Part shown: piece by piece, positions 1 through 8,797 of the stretch
Layout of the letters: each line of letters begins with the position of its first letter
Numbering within the stretch: the first letter of the stretch is position 1
NCBI GenBank assembly: GCA_011392765.1
Contig: WYCW01000001.1
Location: 924,888 to 988,887, forward strand
Direction of reading: 5' to 3'
Length of the DNA stretch: 64,000 nucleotides
Source of the DNA: Candidatus Thiosymbion ectosymbiont of Catanema sp. Cochon2018
GTDB lineage: Bacteria > Pseudomonadota > Gammaproteobacteria > Chromatiales > Chromatiaceae
Translations under genes and position numbers: made by a program
Notes under the pieces: model-generated
Database searches by the model: none
The model's input: only the letters and a program-made list of their open reading frames with translations
Told to the model about the DNA's origin: nothing

Positions 1-377
1 CCCCCCAACGCGATGCTCAGCACCGCGACGATCGCAACGACGGCCAACAGCAGGGCCAGAAATTTAACCAGGATAATGCTCGCCACCTGCAACCAGGGGG
101 TGGAGACATAGTCCTCGAACACCACCTGCATCCCCAACTGAGCGTGGTAGAACAGCGCCCCGATCAGCAGGATCAGCAGTGCACTGTTATAGGGTGAACT
201 CACCCATTCCTTAGCCGTCGCATAGTCGGCGGTGGCGACGAAAACCAGGGACGCGACGAACCACAAAAAGAGCGGGACCAGGGCAATGGCCGACAGCCGT
301 TGCGCCCACCAGTGGTGGGCACCCGCCTTCGCCGAGCCGTGCCCGCGAACCCGTGCCAATGGCGCCCGCATATTCAT
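1..377 (-). CDS. sdhD: Succinate dehydrogenase membrane anchor subunit SdhD (partial, C-terminus outside window)
   Basis: One of the two membrane anchors of respiratory complex II, holding heme b and the quinone site with SdhC. About 125 residues are visible before the window edge. After a short cytoplasmic N-terminus there are three hydrophobic segments. The second carries FYHAQLGMQ, whose His is the expected heme ligand, followed by the EDY motif in which Tyr is the usual quinone-site residue. The ATG at 377 lies inside the sdhC stop (ATGA overlap), which is typical of translational coupling. sdhA and sdhB would be expected next, beyond position 1. Family assignment is firm from gene order and motifs. 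Confidence 0.93.
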   Translation of the reverse strand, partial: MNMRAPLARVRGHGSAKAGAHHWWAQRLSAIALVPLFLWFVASLVFVATADYATAKEWVSSPYNSALLILLIGALFYHAQLGMQVVFEDYVSTPWLQVASIILVKFLALLLAVVAIVAVLSIALG

Positions 378-772
378 AGCGCACCTCCCCGCATCAGATA
401 GGCCAGAGCGAAGGTAATCAGGGTCAAGGCAACCGCCACGACGACCACGAACTTCCCGGAGGCGTAGACCGTCTCGATATCGAACCCCAGCCCCATATCC
501 CAGAACAGATGACGCATGCCGTTGCACAGGTGATAGAAGAGCGCGAATACCCAAGCCAACAGGAGCGTGCGTCCGATTCCGGAACCGAGAAGCCCCTGCA
601 CATTCGTATAGCTCTCGGGCCCCTGCGCCAGGGCCGCCAGCCAACAGACCAACAACAGGGAGCCGATCACTAAGAACACCCCGCTGGCCCGGTGGAAAAT
701 GGAAAGAACCGCGGTGAGCTGCGGCTTATATACCTGCAGATGCGGAGAGAGCGGTCGGTCGGTGTTACCCAT
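374..772 (-). CDS. sdhC: Succinate dehydrogenase cytochrome b556 subunit SdhC
   Basis: 132-residue membrane subunit of complex II. Diagnostic features are the N-terminal RPLSPHLQVYKPQ segment, the SIFHRASG motif whose Ser and Arg line the quinone pocket, and FYHLCNGMRHLFWD, in which His is the heme b ligand. Three membrane segments are evident. It overlaps sdhD by 4 bp and follows an assembly-factor gene 72 bp upstream, so the three genes probably form one transcript. Length and motifs are normal for the family. Confidence 0.97.
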   Translation of the reverse strand: MGNTDRPLSPHLQVYKPQLTAVLSIFHRASGVFLVIGSLLLVCWLAALAQGPESYTNVQGLLGSGIGRTLLLAWVFALFYHLCNGMRHLFWDMGLGFDIETVYASGKFVVVVAVALTLITFALAYLMRGGAL

Positions 773-844
773 GCGCCTTACCTCATGCCTATCATATTGA
801 CGAATTCCGGAAGGGGATCAGCAGAAACCTTGCGGGGGATCCCA

Positions 845-1027
845 TCAAAAATCGATGCAGCGGCCCGCTTTCTCCCAGTCCCCGTAGCGGGTGGGCTCCG
901 GTCCCGGAGGTCCCCCCACCTCGCGCCGGCCTTGCGGCTGCATTCCCTCCTTTTCATCGGTCTTCTTCTTATCGGTCTCGGCCGCCGGGGCTTTCCCGCA
1001 GCTCTCGGGTTGGTCTGAGCTCTTCAT
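845..1027 (-). CDS. Succinate dehydrogenase assembly factor 4 family protein (SdhAF4, DUF1674)
   Basis: A 60-residue protein whose C-terminus GPEPTRYGDWEKAGRCIDF is the hallmark of the SdhAF4/DUF1674 family. These proteins bind flavinylated SdhA and protect or chaperone it during complex II assembly. The N-terminal half is Lys/Glu-rich and looks disordered, as is usual. It lies just upstream of sdhC on the same strand, so a chaperone and its client are co-encoded. It is easily missed because it is short. The ATG at 1027 is the only sensible start. Confidence 0.9.
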   Translation of the reverse strand: MKSSDQPESCGKAPAAETDKKKTDEKEGMQPQGRREVGGPPGPEPTRYGDWEKAGRCIDF

Positions 1028-1163
1028 ACCTATGCCTTGTTCTTCTTCGGCTTACTCGAAACCCATCGGATCGATCACACCCTATGCATGATACGTGCCA
1101 ACTTTTTAACCGGCGAAAGCCGATCAGGGCTGATAACCACCACCGGGACCGCCCGGGGCTTAA

Positions 1164-1313
1164 GAGGTTGTCTAAAAACCAACACATTGATTTAGCTGGG
1201 TCGACCTGCCTGCCGCAGGCTGGGGGACGAGACCCGGCAAACCAAGCTACCCGCAAAAGCTGGGTTTCGTTCCTCGACCCAGCCTACACCTACGGTCTTT
1301 TTTAGACAGTCTC
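1164..1313. mobile_element. Miniature inverted-repeat element, family A copy 1
   Basis: Begins GAGGTTGTCTAAAAA and ends in the inverse TTTTTAGACAGTCTC, about 150 bp, with no ORF of its own. The same ends recur at 17780-17923 and 51782-51925. The flanks read TTAA on both sides. The interior holds an imperfect palindrome around a GGCTGGG / CCCAGCC pair. The terminal GAG and short TNA-like target resemble IS5/IS1031-group insertion sequences, so it may be a non-autonomous derivative; that parentage is inference. Confidence 0.75.
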
Positions 1314-1987
1314 TTAAAGATAGTGCGGTCGTACACCGGGCAGAAATCACACCCCATTTGTGCAGTGCAACATAGTATAGGGAATTTCTCAGAGGGTCAA
1401 CGCGCTTCCTGACAGCTACAAGACAGCAGTTGGCAGGGGGCAGGGGGCAGTTGTCAGTTGTCAGGTATCAGCCTTCTGTCCCCTGATAACTGACAACAGG
1501 GAACACGGGTCAGGCCCCCTCCTCCGCCGGGACATGCTTAGTACCCCGTTCCATCAACATTTGCTGTTAAAACCAGTCCTTGTCATCCCGAAGCGTAGCG
1601 AGGGATCTTTTCACTGCCCAAGATTTCTCGCTGCGCTCGAAATGACAACCAGCAAAATTGGCTGAAATGATCTACTAGCGAGGCTCTGCCTCAGACCTTT
1701 GATACGTGAATTTTTTGTGCCGTGAAGTCGGACAGAGCACATACCGAGGATCAGCCCTTGATCCCCCTCTCCCCATAGGAGGGTGTCGCAAAAGCCCGGC
1801 CAGAGACGGGTTGCGGTGCGGAAACACAAGTGCGTGATGTCCCGGTTCCTGAGCGTCATGTTTTGCGACACCCTCCGGAGGGAGAGGGGTTGGGGAGAGG
1901 GTGGTCGAAACCAGCCCGCACAGGATTTTTTGTGCCAGGCACCCAAAACTTGACTCGTTTGTCAAAGTTCGCGGCAATCAAGGAATC

Positions 1988-2096
1988 CTAGTACATCGTT
2001 TCATTCTATCTTGCATGTCAACAATCTGATTTTATTTTATAAATCATTATGTTATATGCTTTCAAACATGCAAAATAGACTGAAACGGGGTACTAG
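1988..2096. mobile_element. CTAG-bounded palindromic element, family C copy 1
   Basis: About 109 bp, AT-rich, starting CTAGTACATCGTTTCA and ending with the near-inverse TGAAACGGGGTACTAG. The interior reads through TTTTATTTTATAAATCATTATG. A second copy in the opposite orientation lies at 35722-35830, and half-copies lie near 35470-35500 and 41274-41310. Both full copies carry CTAG at each end, suggesting a CTAG target or terminus. Confidence 0.75.
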
Positions 2097-2477
2097 TGCA
2101 GCATAGTAAAAATCCGGAGACCATTTCCTTACGGTCAGGCGGTCAACGGCTTGCCGACACACGTCCAACTTACAAATGGTATTAGGGTTTTTACTGTACT
2201 GCATTAGAACCACGGATAGACACGGATAAACACGGATTGTGATCTGTGTTTATCCGTGTCTATCCGTGGTTCTTCGGCGCGGTTCGTTCTGGTACAAGTC
2301 CAATTAACAAATGGCTTTAGGATTTCTATTTCGCTGCACTAGGATTCCTTGACTACCCCGGACTTTCACAAAAAGGAAAACTATCCTTTGTTCCAAGCCA
2401 ACGAGGTTTTACACCTGCTTGCAGGGAAGTAGATAAAGGGAGCCCGCAGGGGGCCGAGCAGCATGCCTGCTTGAATC

Positions 2478-5324
2478 TCAACTTTCTTGAGCCACATTGT
2501 TATAATTCACCAGCTGCTCCAACCCCTCAAACGTCAACTCTCCCGCTGGTGGTATCCATTCCGGCAAATCCGCTTCCCTTTGCTGAAAGGCGGCGAGTAC
2601 AGCCTGCTGGATGCGCAAGAGGGCAGCAGCAGGATGAACTTCTTCGACGCCGTGACTTCTGGCAGTTTGTTGGTTTTCTGAGAAATATTTCTTATCTTTC
2701 GCATTCAAAGAGCGTAAACACAAACCTAACTGACTAGCGGCGCCACATCCTTCGATAAAAACCGGCTTGTTATAACCTTCAAACAGTCTGCGGCAGGCCA
2801 ATCCAAGACCGGCCAGACTCATTGCTCCCCTTTTATTATCCGATGGCTCACGTGATGTGTCATCCGCCAAAGCCACTGCTTCCAACCAGATAGTCAGTGC
2901 ATGATTGCCCTCATTGCCTTCTGCTGTTGCCCACTCGTGAAAAAAACCCCGTAGCTCAGTAAGTGGTGCCTCCCGAAATATCCGCAATGCCTGATCCGGT
3001 TGCCCCGCTTTGCGGAACAGATGGGCAAGTTTGACGCAGAGATACGGATCTGTGCGGTTTTCTCTATGAAGTGCCTGTGCCAGACGAATTGCCAATGCGG
3101 TATTGTTTTCTTTATAGAAATAATCCGACAAATAGCGCCATCCTGGCAAGTTGGTGACGTAATTACCTGATTGGCAGAGCCTCTCGGCAGTTTCCACCAG
3201 ATCCACGTATAATTCATCGAGCTCCACCTGGTAATAAGTGTCTGTCGAAAGAATAGACACTGCGGCCTCTGCGATCGCCCGATGCCTGGTAAAAACCATT
3301 TCCGGTGTCACGTCCGCCGCTGCTTCTTTTCCCAGCGGATACAGCACCTTTGAGCGTAATGCACCTAGGCTTGCTATATTCAAAACTCCCGCCAAGACAT
3401 CTTTAGACAAAAAGAGCCTGTTTTCAGCATGCATCGCGGCGATATAGGCGAAGGCCTCCAGTAGGGTTTTCGAGCTTCCTTGCTCGATAGGGAGCTCATT
3501 CAAGCGATCGAGTAATTTCTTGACATGGGCTCTGAGTTGGTCACCGAACCGCAGCCGCAGCAATGCACCGAGAAAGGCCCCTTCATCTTGAGAGGTCTCT
3601 AAGCGACTTTCCGCTACCAGTTTTTTTACCGCCGCTTCTCTAGGGAGTCCCGCCAAACGCCCCAGGCCCTTTTCGTCATAGGCACTCCACGCATCCACAA
3701 TGCGAACAGCATCCTCAGAATCCAGACCTCTCAACTCTTCCTCATGATAGTTGGACATGCGTGCCCATTGGGTAGGAGTAACCCTGGTATTGCGCCAGTC
3801 CGTATGTCGGGCGCTGAGCAGAAAATGCACGTCATCGCGCCCCTCGTTTTGCAAACCAAAGGCGATTCGGTGCACGTCCTCCGCAATCAAGTCCGCGTCG
3901 TCCGAGGCAATAAGCCAATGATGTCCATCCCTGGGCAATTCGTCTACCATTTTTTTACTCAAACCCGCACGGTCGCCTCTGCGATAGACTACTTGCCAAT
4001 GCTCGCCGTTATGCAACACCGCCTCGATTATCTGCAGAAACGCTGTCGTTTTGCCTTCCCCTCCCGCACCCAGAATCATATTGATGGTGGGATGTCCGGT
4101 TTGGGTTACCGCTTTTAAGCGATCAGCTATTTTTTGTACGATAGCACGGCGCGGAATTTTCGGGCACAAGGCCAACCCGAAGTCCGGAATACGCCCATCG
4201 AAATAGCTTAGAATCTCCGCATCGTCAGGATTGGTGTTGAATTTTTTCAGCGATTCCCGGGTTAATAAATCCCATCCTTCCGGTACTTTAAAATGCGTTT
4301 TGGCCTCTTTGTTGGGAGTGTCGATAGAATCGGCTTTTAGGATCTGTAACCCGTCTAAGGGCAACGAAAAGCGGGTGGTTTCTGCGATCCGGTAGGCGTT
4401 CGGAAGTGCCTGAGTATCCGGTGACCATTCCTGATGCGTGGTGTTCCAGCAATAAGGCTCAAGTTCCAAGCACTTTTGCGTCGGATTCCATTCCGCCCAC
4501 AGCAGGCCATTGACCCACACATCGTCTTCCCGTGTTTGAAACGCGGCGCCGCTTTGTATATTGAGAAATCGATACCCTGCACCTTCTTCAAAACGAGAGC
4601 TATTTTTATGCAAATGACCGTGGAGGTAAATGACTTGGTACTTCCCGAATAGCGCGCGGATAGGTCTTTCATCATTGGGATGAAACCAATCGAGAGGATG
4701 ATGGCCGAGAACGATTCTAATGTCCTCTTCGGCAATAGCTTCCAAGCCCTTTTCTACAATAGGTTTGCCGGGAGTGAGTTGTTCTCTGTCGTCGGCATCT
4801 TCGGAAAACCAGGCGGTATTGAGTCCAAGTATTCCTATGCGACAACCCTTGACTCTTGTAGTCTCTACAAAATGTGCGTCGGAAGAGGCCAACCAGTTAT
4901 CCTTTTCCAAATACAGTTGGTCGTACTCCGCGTAGGCATGAAAACGTGGCATGATGGATCGGCGTTTCGCCTGTCCATTCTCATCAGGATCGAAAAAATC
5001 CGGCGCTTTTTGACGGATAGCGCCGCGGGTCACTAACTCTTCTTTTTTCCTGTCAACATCGTGGTTTCCAGGGACGATACAAATATTGCATTTCTCACCA
5101 AGAAACGTTTTTAAGGGAGTTAAAAAATTTTCAAAGAATATCCCATATTGCTCAGCACGCCCCGACTGGGCAATATCGCCGGTAATAAACACAAAATCCG
5201 GTTTTGGCCTTTTTTCCACATGGCGCAGAATATACTTAAACAATTGGCTTTGTCCGTAATCGTCTTTTCCAATGTGGAAATCCGATAGATGTAGCCATCG
5301 GATATTGGAAGGCGTGGCCATCAT
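2478..5324 (-). CDS. Calcineurin-like metallophosphoesterase fused to a P-loop NTPase with helical C-terminus
   Basis: 948 residues. Residues 1-300 form a metallophosphoesterase with every metal-binding motif present: DFH (15-17), GD (49-50), GNHD (86-89), GHHP (207-210) and GHLH (236-239). Residues 390-600 hold a P-loop ATPase: Walker A GAGGEGKT (419-426) and a Walker B-like LIASDDAD (471-478), then a stretch resembling sensor regions of STAND/AAA proteins. Residues 600-948 look alpha-helical and TPR-like. The architecture, effector-like enzyme then NTPase then repeats, matches signal-sensing STAND proteins used in bacterial immunity, but a specific family is not recognised. The gene stands alone, about 190 bp from recJ and next to a repeat-filled gap. 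Antiphage function is inference; the phosphoesterase target (nucleotide or nucleic acid) is unknown. Confidence 0.8.
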   Translation of the reverse strand: MMATPSNIRWLHLSDFHIGKDDYGQSQLFKYILRHVEKRPKPDFVFITGDIAQSGRAEQYGIFFENFLTPLKTFLGEKCNICIVPGNHDVDRKKEELVTRGAIRQKAPDFFDPDENGQAKRRSIMPRFHAYAEYDQLYLEKDNWLASSDAHFVETTRVKGCRIGILGLNTAWFSEDADDREQLTPGKPIVEKGLEAIAEEDIRIVLGHHPLDWFHPNDERPIRALFGKYQVIYLHGHLHKNSSRFEEGAGYRFLNIQSGAAFQTREDDVWVNGLLWAEWNPTQKCLELEPYCWNTTHQEWSPDTQALPNAYRIAETTRFSLPLDGLQILKADSIDTPNKEAKTHFKVPEGWDLLTRESLKKFNTNPDDAEILSYFDGRIPDFGLALCPKIPRRAIVQKIADRLKAVTQTGHPTINMILGAGGEGKTTAFLQIIEAVLHNGEHWQVVYRRGDRAGLSKKMVDELPRDGHHWLIASDDADLIAEDVHRIAFGLQNEGRDDVHFLLSARHTDWRNTRVTPTQWARMSNYHEEELRGLDSEDAVRIVDAWSAYDEKGLGRLAGLPREAAVKKLVAESRLETSQDEGAFLGALLRLRFGDQLRAHVKKLLDRLNELPIEQGSSKTLLEAFAYIAAMHAENRLFLSKDVLAGVLNIASLGALRSKVLYPLGKEAAADVTPEMVFTRHRAIAEAAVSILSTDTYYQVELDELYVDLVETAERLCQSGNYVTNLPGWRYLSDYFYKENNTALAIRLAQALHRENRTDPYLCVKLAHLFRKAGQPDQALRIFREAPLTELRGFFHEWATAEGNEGNHALTIWLEAVALADDTSREPSDNKRGAMSLAGLGLACRRLFEGYNKPVFIEGCGAASQLGLCLRSLNAKDKKYFSENQQTARSHGVEEVHPAAALLRIQQAVLAAFQQREADLPEWIPPAGELTFEGLEQLVNYNNVAQES

Positions 5325-5514
5325 ACGCTATCTCCAAAAATCATATCTCGGCTGTCACGAAACCGAGCGACTTGGACTCGGTACACAAGCTACCTGTCAC
5401 GTCCCGCGCGATTTTACCAAGAAGAAGTTATCCCCTGCTGCAAGCCAGGAATGTTACAACTACTGCTCATGGCGTAATTCCTGCGCTCGTTAGAAGCTTG
5501 ACCGGATTGCATCG

Positions 5515-7260
5515 CTAATCCTTCCATTCCAAGTGTTCCACGATCAGCTGCGGGGATCGGATGCCGCGATACTCGTTGACGGCGAGCCGATAGGCCAGGC
5601 GGACCCGGTCGCCGGCGCTTACGGCCAACTCCCCCAGGCCGAATCCGATAGCATCGATTGTCTCACCGTCCGGCGGGCGCAGCCGCAGCTTGAGGTGCCG
5701 TCCACCCACCACCCGCCGCTCCAGGACGTGGAACCAACCGTCGAACAGGGGCTCGGGAAACCCCTTGCCCCAGGGACCGGCACTGCGCAGGAGCTCCGCG
5801 GTAGCCAGATCCAGATCCCGGACCGACAGCTCACCGTCGGAGACGAGTTCCCGCACGGGTGGGGTATCGCCGAGCTGCCGCTGCGCTGCCTCGACCAAAG
5901 TCTCCCGAAAACCATCCAGCGCCCCGGCCCGCAGACTCAGTCCCGCGGCCATGGCGTGGCCGCCGAAGCGTTCGATCAGCCCCGGTCGGCACCGGTCCAC
6001 GGCGTCGATCAGGTCCCGGATGTGTAGACCCTCGATGGAGCGGGCGGAGCCCCTCAACAGGCCGTCCTCGGCCACGGCGAAGGCGATCACCGGGCGATGG
6101 TAGCGCTCCCGAATACGCGCCGCCAGGATGCCGATCACCCCCTGGTGCCAGCCCGCATCGAATAGGCACAGGGCGGGCGGCAGTCCGGGCACATCCAGGA
6201 CCAGATCCCGGAGTACTGTCTCCGCCTGGTCCTTCATCTCGTCTTCGATCTCGCGCCGGCGTCGATTGAGGGCGTCCAGCTCCAGGGCCATGGACATGGC
6301 CCGGTCCGGGTCATCCGCCAGTAGACACTCGACCCCGAGGGACATCTCGGTCAGACGCCCGGCGGCATTGAGCCGCGGCCCCGCCACAAAACCCAAATCC
6401 CTGGCCGTCGCTGCCTTCGGATCATATCCTGCTACCCTCAACAACGCCGCTACCCCAGGGCTACAACGTCCGGCGCGGATGCGGCGCAGGCCCTGCTCCA
6501 CCAGGATGCGGTTGTTCCGGTCCAGCACCACCACATCCGCCACCGTGCCCAGGGCGACCAGATCCAACAGCCCCGCCAGATTAGGCTCGGGACGCCCGGC
6601 CCCGAACCAACCAAGCTCCCGCAACCGGGCGCGCACGGCGGCGAGCAGATAGAAGACGACCCCGACACCGGCGATGGATTTACTGGGAAACCCATCCCCC
6701 GGCCGATTCGGATTGACGATTGCCGCCGCGCTCGGCAGCTCCCTGCCTGAAAGGTGGTGATCGGTGATGATGACGGGGATGCCGAGCGCATTGGCCCGGC
6801 GGACCCCGGCCAGGCTGGAAATGCCGTTGTCTACGGTGACGATCAGGTCCGCGTGCAGCGAGGCCGCCGTGTCGACAAGGGCCGGGCTCAGGCCGTAACC
6901 CGAGGTGAACCGACTCGGGATCAGATAGGCGACGTCAGGCGCACCCAGCAACCGCAGGCCGCGTACCGCCAAGGCACTGCCCGTCGCTCCATCGGCGTCA
7001 TAATCGCCGACGATCAGAATGGACTTCCCCGCCCGGATCGCGCCGGCCAGCAGGTCCGCCGCCGGCTCGATGTCCATAAAAGAGTCGAAGGGATGGAGCG
7101 CACCCAACGGCAGGGAGCAATCGTCATCGGAACAGACACCACGCGCCCGGTAGAGCCGGCTCAGCAGGGGATGCAGGTCGACGAACGGTTTTTCCACTGA
7201 CGGTGACTCCGGACGCCGTTTGATGACGACGGGGACTGTGGGAGATTGTTGTGCGCTCAA
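5515..7260 (-). CDS. recJ: Single-stranded-DNA-specific exonuclease RecJ
   Basis: 581 residues, the normal length. RecJ degrades single-stranded DNA 5'-3' in recombination and mismatch repair. The DHH-phosphoesterase signatures are visible: VGDYDADGATG near residue 81, TVDNGISS, the namesake ITDHHLSG, and GFVAGPRLNAAGR in the middle. The C-terminal DHHA1 part has RFGGHAMAAGL, followed by an OB-like domain. No partner gene is adjacent; upstream is a degraded ATPase region. Confidence 0.96.
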   Translation of the reverse strand: MSAQQSPTVPVVIKRRPESPSVEKPFVDLHPLLSRLYRARGVCSDDDCSLPLGALHPFDSFMDIEPAADLLAGAIRAGKSILIVGDYDADGATGSALAVRGLRLLGAPDVAYLIPSRFTSGYGLSPALVDTAASLHADLIVTVDNGISSLAGVRRANALGIPVIITDHHLSGRELPSAAAIVNPNRPGDGFPSKSIAGVGVVFYLLAAVRARLRELGWFGAGRPEPNLAGLLDLVALGTVADVVVLDRNNRILVEQGLRRIRAGRCSPGVAALLRVAGYDPKAATARDLGFVAGPRLNAAGRLTEMSLGVECLLADDPDRAMSMALELDALNRRRREIEDEMKDQAETVLRDLVLDVPGLPPALCLFDAGWHQGVIGILAARIRERYHRPVIAFAVAEDGLLRGSARSIEGLHIRDLIDAVDRCRPGLIERFGGHAMAAGLSLRAGALDGFRETLVEAAQRQLGDTPPVRELVSDGELSVRDLDLATAELLRSAGPWGKGFPEPLFDGWFHVLERRVVGGRHLKLRLRPPDGETIDAIGFGLGELAVSAGDRVRLAYRLAVNEYRGIRSPQLIVEHLEWKD

Positions 7261-7360
7261 AAACGTTGCCTACCTGTCGGGTCCCCGGAGTACAGCCAGT
7301 AACTCCTGACAATAAGCCTGCATCGCCGTCAACTCATGAGCCGGTACGACATATTCTCGG

Positions 7361-7781
7361 TTATGGGCACTCGGAGTTCTTAATCTTGCTCATCAGTGCA
7401 AATCGCTCGCCCCGGTAGCGTTTCTCTTTCCCCATTAGTGGCAAAAAATGCTGCCATTCAGCGGCGATGATTTGCCAGAGATGGTCAGGGTAAGTAAACT
7501 CTAAAAGACGTTCGGAAATCGAGTATCTCGATGAAGACCTGCGTAGAATCCGGCGGAACAGAGAGATCGATCTTGGCGAAGCAGGCTGAGGCGGCTTCCG
7601 TGCCGAGCCTTTCCCATACCTCGCTGATGAGCGCCGATTTGCCGATACGGTGCTCCCCGATAATACCGATACTCCCTGCGTGAGACATCAGGTAATCGCT
7701 GAGTCGGCGGATGTCATCGTCTCGTCCCACCAGTCTCTCACCGAGCACGACCGTCCCATAGCCGAAAAACGGGTTTTCCAT
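7361..7781 (-). pseudogene. Truncated and frameshifted ATP-binding protein
   Basis: Translation starting at 7781 begins MENPFFGYGTVVLGERLVGRD, then a Walker A GEHRIGKS, and stops at 7485 after about 98 residues, far short of a complete ATPase. A second frame picks up near 7505 and continues to a stop at 7361; it contains DHLWQIIAAEWQHF and RYRGERFALMSKIKN, which resembles a HEPN-like C-terminal domain of ATPase-associated proteins (low confidence). The two pieces look like remnants of one gene after internal deletion and frameshift. The gene has an AGGAGGGAGAGG ribosome site directly abutting the CTAG end of the element at 7792-7942, so its promoter was probably cut off by that insertion. Confidence 0.6.
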
Positions 7782-7791
7782 CCTCTCCCTC

Positions 7792-7942
7792 CTAGGGGGT
7801 GTTCTCAATTAAGCCGGGTCATCGCAGAAACTAAGAACGTAGCGCAGGCGTCTCGCCTGCAACTCGCGGGCGAAACGCCCGCGTTCCGGCAGGCGGGACG
7901 CCTGCGCTACATGGATTTGGCTTAATTGAGAACACCCCCTAG
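7792..7942. mobile_element. Miniature inverted-repeat element, family B copy 1
   Basis: 151 bp, CTAG at each end, then GGGGGTGTTCTCAATTAAG and its inverse. The interior is a long hairpin around GTAGCGCAGGCGTCTCGCCTGC. It is nearly identical to the copy at 8595-8745, and a more diverged relative lies at 16469-16646. No coding capacity. Confidence 0.85.
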
Positions 7943-8594
7943 GTCGACGACACCCCCCGCCGTCTCGATCACACGCAGGCGTTGTGTCGAGCGGCGGCGG
8001 ATACGTCCGAGCTCGTAGTTCGCTGTCCTCCCTAGCTGTTCGAGCTGATCCAATAGAGTCCAGACCTGCCTTCGGACCTTCTTGTACCGCTATCTTGGCT
8101 CCCGGATCGGTACCGGTCTAGGGAGAGAGCCAACGCCGGAAGCTCCGGGCCGCCAGCGGCATCCTCTTTCCGGAGTCGGCCATGCCGCCCATTTTGCCGG
8201 TTCATCCGGCTTCCTCGAAAGGACGGTTCGTTCATTTGGAACGTGCCTGGTTTCCTGTGCTGCGTCTCCGGCATTTTTGCGGACGTCCGCAAGTCTTCCA
8301 CGTATCTCGCCCCGGCATCGGCCTCCTCCGCTTCCAGCCGCCGCCGTTCGGCGAAGACATCATATTTGCTCCTGATCCCGGCCAAATGCCGCGGAGTCGA
8401 TAAAGTCGTCCGGAGGAGAGAACGGGGTTGGGTCTTTCCTTTTTCTTCTGTGGTAGGGAAAATTCCGATTGCGTCAAAACATGACAGATGCTCTGTACAC
8501 TTCCGTATATCCGTCACCAAACCGAAATGGCGAAGATCTCTCCCTTCGGTCGGGATGACAAGCCATACTGTAACCTGAAAATCAAACGGTTAGC
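7943..8594. other. Gene-poor segment between two identical mobile elements; degraded coding traces
   Basis: No intact gene. On the minus strand, 7943-8046 reads EQLGRTANYELGRIRRRS and onward without a stop until the element border, which looks like a gene tail. Around 8240-8400 there is a charged, Arg-rich reading frame that cannot be assigned. The segment is probably decayed DNA trapped between two element copies. Confidence 0.4.
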
Positions 8595-8745
8595 CTAGGG
8601 GGCGTTCTCAATTAAGTCGGGTCATCGCAAAAACCAAGAACGTAGCGCAGGCGTCTCGCCTGCAACCCGCGGGCGAAACGCCCGCGTTTCGGCAGGCGGG
8701 ACGCCTGCGCTACGTAGATTTGGCTTAATTGAGAACGCCCCCTAG
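8595..8745. mobile_element. Miniature inverted-repeat element, family B copy 2
   Basis: 151 bp, the same CTAG-bounded termini and hairpin interior as 7792-7942, with a handful of substitutions. It ends about 50 bp before the SGNH-hydrolase start and may carry or disrupt that gene's promoter. Confidence 0.85.
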
Positions 8746-8797
8746 GGTCCGCTGCGCGGACCTTCTAAATGTCAACACACCCGAGCAGCACGGTGAT

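Larger units (their letters stand above)
1028..2477. repeat. 1.45-kb gene-free interval packed with inverted-repeat elements
   Basis: No credible gene. It contains a 150-bp terminally inverted element (1164-1313); poly-purine repeats of the form GGCAGGGGGCAG around 1430-1470; a 99-bp inverted-repeat element with arms GGAGGGTGTCGCAAAA at 1778-1793 and its complement at 1861-1876; a CTAG-bounded palindromic element (1988-2096); a further element running from CTAGTGCAG (about 2093) to CTGCACTAG (about 2341); and inside that a near-perfect palindrome built on ACCACGGATAGACACGG (about 2212-2272). Confidence 0.75.

Noticed and set aside
8032..8520. 162-codon minus-strand ORF between two family B elements
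   Set aside because: Frame changes among overlapping pieces, no recognised domain and no ribosome site; recorded as degraded DNA instead.
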